DNA of 5,144 nucleotides from Candidatus Atribacteria bacterium 1244-E10-H5-B2. GTDB taxonomy: Bacteria; Atribacterota; JS1; SB-45; 34-128. The stretch is taken from NCBI GenBank assembly GCA_003575245.1, contig NMQN01000304.1, positions 1-5,144 of the forward strand, given 5' to 3'. Under the pieces are notes generated by a model. It saw only the letters and a program-made list of their open reading frames with translations, made no database searches and was not told the DNA's origin. This document shows, one piece after another, positions 3,460 through 5,144 of this stretch; within the stretch, counting starts at the first letter, position 1, and every line of letters starts with the position of its first letter. Made by a program: the position numbers and the translations under genes.

Positions 3460-4050
3460 TTATCGTTCTAAAATATTCCTCTGGGCCCAGACCCTTTTAG
3501 CACAACGTTTGAAGCAATACTCCTGGTCTGATCTCACCGGAATAAAAATCCTATGGCAGTCCTTTGCTTTACACTTCTTTGCCTTAATATCTTTGATCCA
3601 GACCCAGTATACCCAGGATAAGGCCAAAGCCCTGCCCGTAGGTATATTTACATACATCGAGGGATAAAAATAGGCCTTCTCTTTAGAGTAACTCTCTATC
3701 CTTAATTTCTTGTCTTTCAACAAAATCTCTTCCAGGATCCCGATATCCTCTTTAGTCGGTCTCTGCCCTGCGATAGCCCTATCGGTCATCTCTCTAAAGA
3801 TAGATAGACAGGATTCAAAGTCTCCTTTGATCTGGACCAGCTCCTCCGCAGAAAATAGTCCGGGAGGCATATCTTCAAAAACCTTCGCCGGGATCCCCTC
3901 ATTGTATAATCTTATCCCGTATTCCTTAGGGAATCCTTCGGGAATCTTACAGCTCCCGGAGAGCGAAATCACAAATTTGATATAGTCTATCCCCAGGGCC
4001 TTGATCAGCAGGGCATCAAAAACCCCTCTCTTGGTTTTATCTTTTATCAT
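3460..4050 (-). CDS. Protein with C-terminal Cys4 zinc finger, unknown function
   Basis: A 196-residue protein. The ATG (4048-4050) overlaps the stop of a 25-codon ORF in ATGA, and a GAGGGGG purine run lies about 4 bases upstream. Residues 1-155 are mixed helix and strand without a recognisable motif; a hydrophobic aromatic stretch ALALSWVYWVWIKDI occupies 141-155. Residues 160-183 form a zinc finger: C160-x4-C165, then HRIFIPVRSDQEYC179-x3-C183, followed by basic AKRVWAQR. The FIPxRSDQxYC block and trailing Arg-rich helix are seen in phage and plasmid zinc-finger proteins and recall the CGNR/ABATE type, although the literal CGNR is absent (RCAKR here). The finger probably binds nucleic acid. 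Transcription likely comes from upstream with the winged-helix gene, because the XRE promoter starts right after its stop. Confidence 0.75.
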   Translation of the reverse strand: MIKDKTKRGVFDALLIKALGIDYIKFVISLSGSCKIPEGFPKEYGIRLYNEGIPAKVFEDMPPGLFSAEELVQIKGDFESCLSIFREMTDRAIAGQRPTKEDIGILEEILLKDKKLRIESYSKEKAYFYPSMYVNIPTGRALALSWVYWVWIKDIKAKKCKAKDCHRIFIPVRSDQEYCFKRCAKRVWAQRNILER

Positions 4051-4124
4051 CTCTCCCCCTCTAAGAATTTTTTTAGATTTTTATCTGAAACATTACCATA
4101 ATTTACCCATTTAGGCATAGCCAC
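4047..4124 (-). CDS. 25-residue ORF translationally coupled to the zinc-finger gene
   Basis: GTG at 4122-4124 has AAGGTGAT (4133-4140) 8 bases upstream, and the frame ends with TGA overlapping the ATG of the 3460-4050 gene in an ATGA tetranucleotide. The product would read MAMPKWVNYGNVSDKNLKKF then LEGER. An in-frame ATG at 4116-4118 is too far from the ribosome-binding site. The ORF fills the gap between the winged-helix gene and the zinc-finger gene. It may be a leader ORF that delivers ribosomes to the next gene, a real micro-protein or a degraded remnant. Its amino-acid composition looks protein-like, but 25 codons is too short for certainty. Confidence 0.5.
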   Translation of the reverse strand: MAMPKWVNYGNVSDKNLKKFLEGER

Positions 4125-4132
4125 TAATTTTT

Positions 4133-4140
4133 ATCACCTT
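4133..4140 (-). promoter_or_regulatory. Shine-Dalgarno site supporting the 25-codon ORF
   Basis: AAGGTGAT on the minus strand is 8 bases from GTG 4124, the only good site in the 106 bases between the winged-helix and zinc-finger genes apart from the purine run just before ATG 4050. Confidence 0.5.
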
Positions 4141-4156
4141 GCTTTAAATTCTTTTT

Positions 4157-4699
4157 TTAACTGCCCGCCTGGGGTAGAGCTTTTTTTAACCAGTATCTAT
4201 TTTGATATTCCCGGAACTTCTCCGGATATTTTTTATGATATGCTTTTAACCAATCTTTATTGTAGTCCGGGTTTTCAGCCCGCCAGTCCCTGAGATATCT
4301 GTTTCTCGCTTTTCTCATTTTTCTATAGGCTTCGGGATCATTCATTTTTAACTTTCGTAAACATATTTTCCGATATTTATTGATTTCCTCATTGATCAGC
4401 TTTTTTGCCTCTGGACCCTCGACATTCACACTTACATTTTTAACATTCACACTTTTATTTAAGACGTTCACACTTTTGCCTAAAACATTCACACTCTTAT
4501 TTTTAACATTCACACTTGATATATAACTTAATATATACTCACCATAACCAACCCTGGCAATCTTTCCCTCTTTGTATAAGTTAGATAGTATCTTCCTTAT
4601 ATTTGCACTTGTTTTTTTAAGCTCAAGGGCTATTTTTTTAGGACCCAAAGGTTCTTTACTTTGAGATAAGAGAGATATAATTTTGTCCCTGGTATTCAT
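4157..4699 (-). CDS. Winged-helix protein with SVNV repeats and a basic Tyr-rich tail
   Basis: A 180-residue protein. AAGGG lies 9 bases before the ATG. Residues 3-57 form a winged helix-turn-helix: DKIISLLSQSKEPLGPKKIA, then LELKKTSANIRKILSNLYKE and wing GKIARVGYGEYIL. Residues 62-93 hold five SVNV units at a 7-residue period, separated by variable triplets such as KNK, LGK and LNK. Residues 105-173 are basic and Tyr/Trp-rich with repeated N/YPE-type blocks (ENPDYNKDWLKAYHKKYPEK and FREYQNRYW), resembling the N-terminal repeats of the adjacent HNH nuclease. This suggests a DNA-binding protein. The gene-internal motif array recalls replication initiators whose origin lies inside the initiator gene (lambda O, several Firmicutes phage rep genes). 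That is an inference; a transcription regulator is the alternative. Confidence 0.75.
   Translation of the reverse strand: MNTRDKIISLLSQSKEPLGPKKIALELKKTSANIRKILSNLYKEGKIARVGYGEYILSYISSVNVKNKSVNVLGKSVNVLNKSVNVKNVSVNVEGPEAKKLINEEINKYRKICLRKLKMNDPEAYRKMRKARNRYLRDWRAENPDYNKDWLKAYHKKYPEKFREYQNRYWLKKALPQAGS
4422..4517. repeat. Five 21-base-period direct repeats inside the winged-helix gene
   Basis: The motif ACATTCACACT(T) on the plus strand begins at 4422, 4443, 4464, 4485 and 4506, exactly 21 bases apart, with one substitution (ACGTT) in the third copy. The intervening bases differ in every unit. In the gene these are codons AGT-GTG-AAT-GT for SVNV, and the wobble bases of Ser and Val are identical in all five, which the protein alone does not require. 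A 21-base pitch places every copy on the same face of DNA, as in iteron arrays. Confidence 0.8.
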
Positions 4700-4721
4700 A
4701 GTTTTTATCCCTTTACTTTCC

Positions 4722-5144
4722 TTAGATTTTTAATGCCGGTTGAAAAGGTTTATCTAAATTATTATGCTTAATTAAATTTTCTTTAGCCGGCAATAATTGA
4801 AGATTCTCTAACTCCCAGCAACGTTTAAAGTCGGTATGCTCGGGCTTAGAAAAGTTAAAAGCCGATATCGGGATAATATGATCTATATGTAATTCTCCGG
4901 ATAAACAGTCCTGCCAGTCATAGCCCTGAGGCATAGTCTTATTAAGTCTTTCGATTAAATCATTCAGAGTATAGCCGGTTAATGATTCCCAGGTCCGGCT
5001 GGCTTTGTTACCTTTTAGGGATAGACGTATTGATTTTTCTATTTTTCTATTAAGGTTAAATTTTAGATCTATTTTATCTCTATCCTTATTGTATTGATTA
5101 TGATATTTTCTTACTTTTTCGAGATTATCTTTATAGTATTGTTT
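4722..5144 (-). CDS. HNH endonuclease, N-terminus beyond the window
   Basis: The frame is open from the right edge through 140 residues to TAA at 4722-4724; the ATG at 4932-4934 is internal, since homology-like sequence continues upstream of it. The visible N-terminal part has Tyr-rich basic repeats (KQYYKDNLEKVRKYHNQY), then IRLSLKGNKASRTWESLTGY and TLNDLIERL, a region typical of phage HNH nucleases just before the catalytic core. The core is H86-I-D-H89-I-I-P, followed by CWELENLQLLPAKENLIKHN with N114 as the central Asn and N123 to H127 as the final metal or catalytic site. It should be a functional beta-beta-alpha metal DNase. Such genes act as homing or nicking enzymes in phages. The stop is 22 bases upstream of the winged-helix gene start, so the two are probably co-transcribed. 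Confidence 0.85.
   Translation of the reverse strand, partial: KQYYKDNLEKVRKYHNQYNKDRDKIDLKFNLNRKIEKSIRLSLKGNKASRTWESLTGYTLNDLIERLNKTMPQGYDWQDCLSGELHIDHIIPISAFNFSKPEHTDFKRCWELENLQLLPAKENLIKHNNLDKPFQPALKI

Noticed and set aside
3710..3985. Plus-strand open frame of 91 codons
   Set aside because: Antisense to the Cys4 zinc-finger protein gene; low-complexity Ser/Ile/Pro composition typical of a shadow frame.
4422..4517. CRISPR array
   Set aside because: Repeat units are only 11-12 bases with 9-10 base spacers, all in frame within a coding sequence, and no cas genes are visible.

Overview
The window is AT-rich bacterial DNA. Good Shine-Dalgarno sites (AGGAGG, AAGGAG, AGGTGG) precede most genes, TTG and GTG starts occur beside ATG, and all three stop codons are used. 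Every supported protein gene lies on the minus strand. Many are short, tightly spaced or overlapping, and the set (two HNH nucleases, an XRE-type regulator, a winged-helix protein, small zinc-ribbon proteins) resembles the accessory or early region of a phage, prophage or plasmid. No capsid, terminase, integrase or named replication gene is visible, so the element type is an inference. The lipoprotein with bacterial Ig-like folds shows the host is a bacterium. Its style recalls Atribacterota-like or other uncultured anaerobe genomes, but I cannot place it.

Reading along the minus strand (right to left): an HNH endonuclease runs off the right edge (4722-5144). Next is a winged-helix protein (4157-4699) whose gene carries five copies of an 11-12 base motif at an exact 21-base period. 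A 25-codon ORF (4047-4124) then overlaps by 4 bases the gene for a 196-residue protein with a C-terminal Cys4 zinc finger (3460-4050). Between that gene and the XRE regulator (2967-3248) lies a compact RNA-control region. A consensus minus-strand promoter (TTGACA, 17 bp, TATAGT) and a plus-strand extended -10 promoter (TGCTATAAT) face each other about 80 bp apart. The plus-strand RNA would end at its own hairpin terminator just where the minus-strand transcript begins. The minus-strand leader then meets an intrinsic terminator whose T-tract abuts the Shine-Dalgarno of the XRE gene. This looks like antisense or attenuation control of the regulator.

Downstream of the XRE gene come an overlapping 40-residue zinc-ribbon gene (2864-2986), whose frame stays open for 29 codons past its TAG stop, and an 80-residue protein of unknown function (2517-2759). 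A surface lipoprotein follows (1426-2409). Then comes a chain of HNH nuclease (989-1288), a second zinc-ribbon protein (803-985) and two small unknown proteins (585-806, 381-563). A strong hairpin stands just 5' of the HNH ribosome-binding site.

The left 380 bases hold no gene. They contain an AT-rich spacer with a 14-base direct repeat, one arm of a 17-base inverted repeat and a 16-base dyad.
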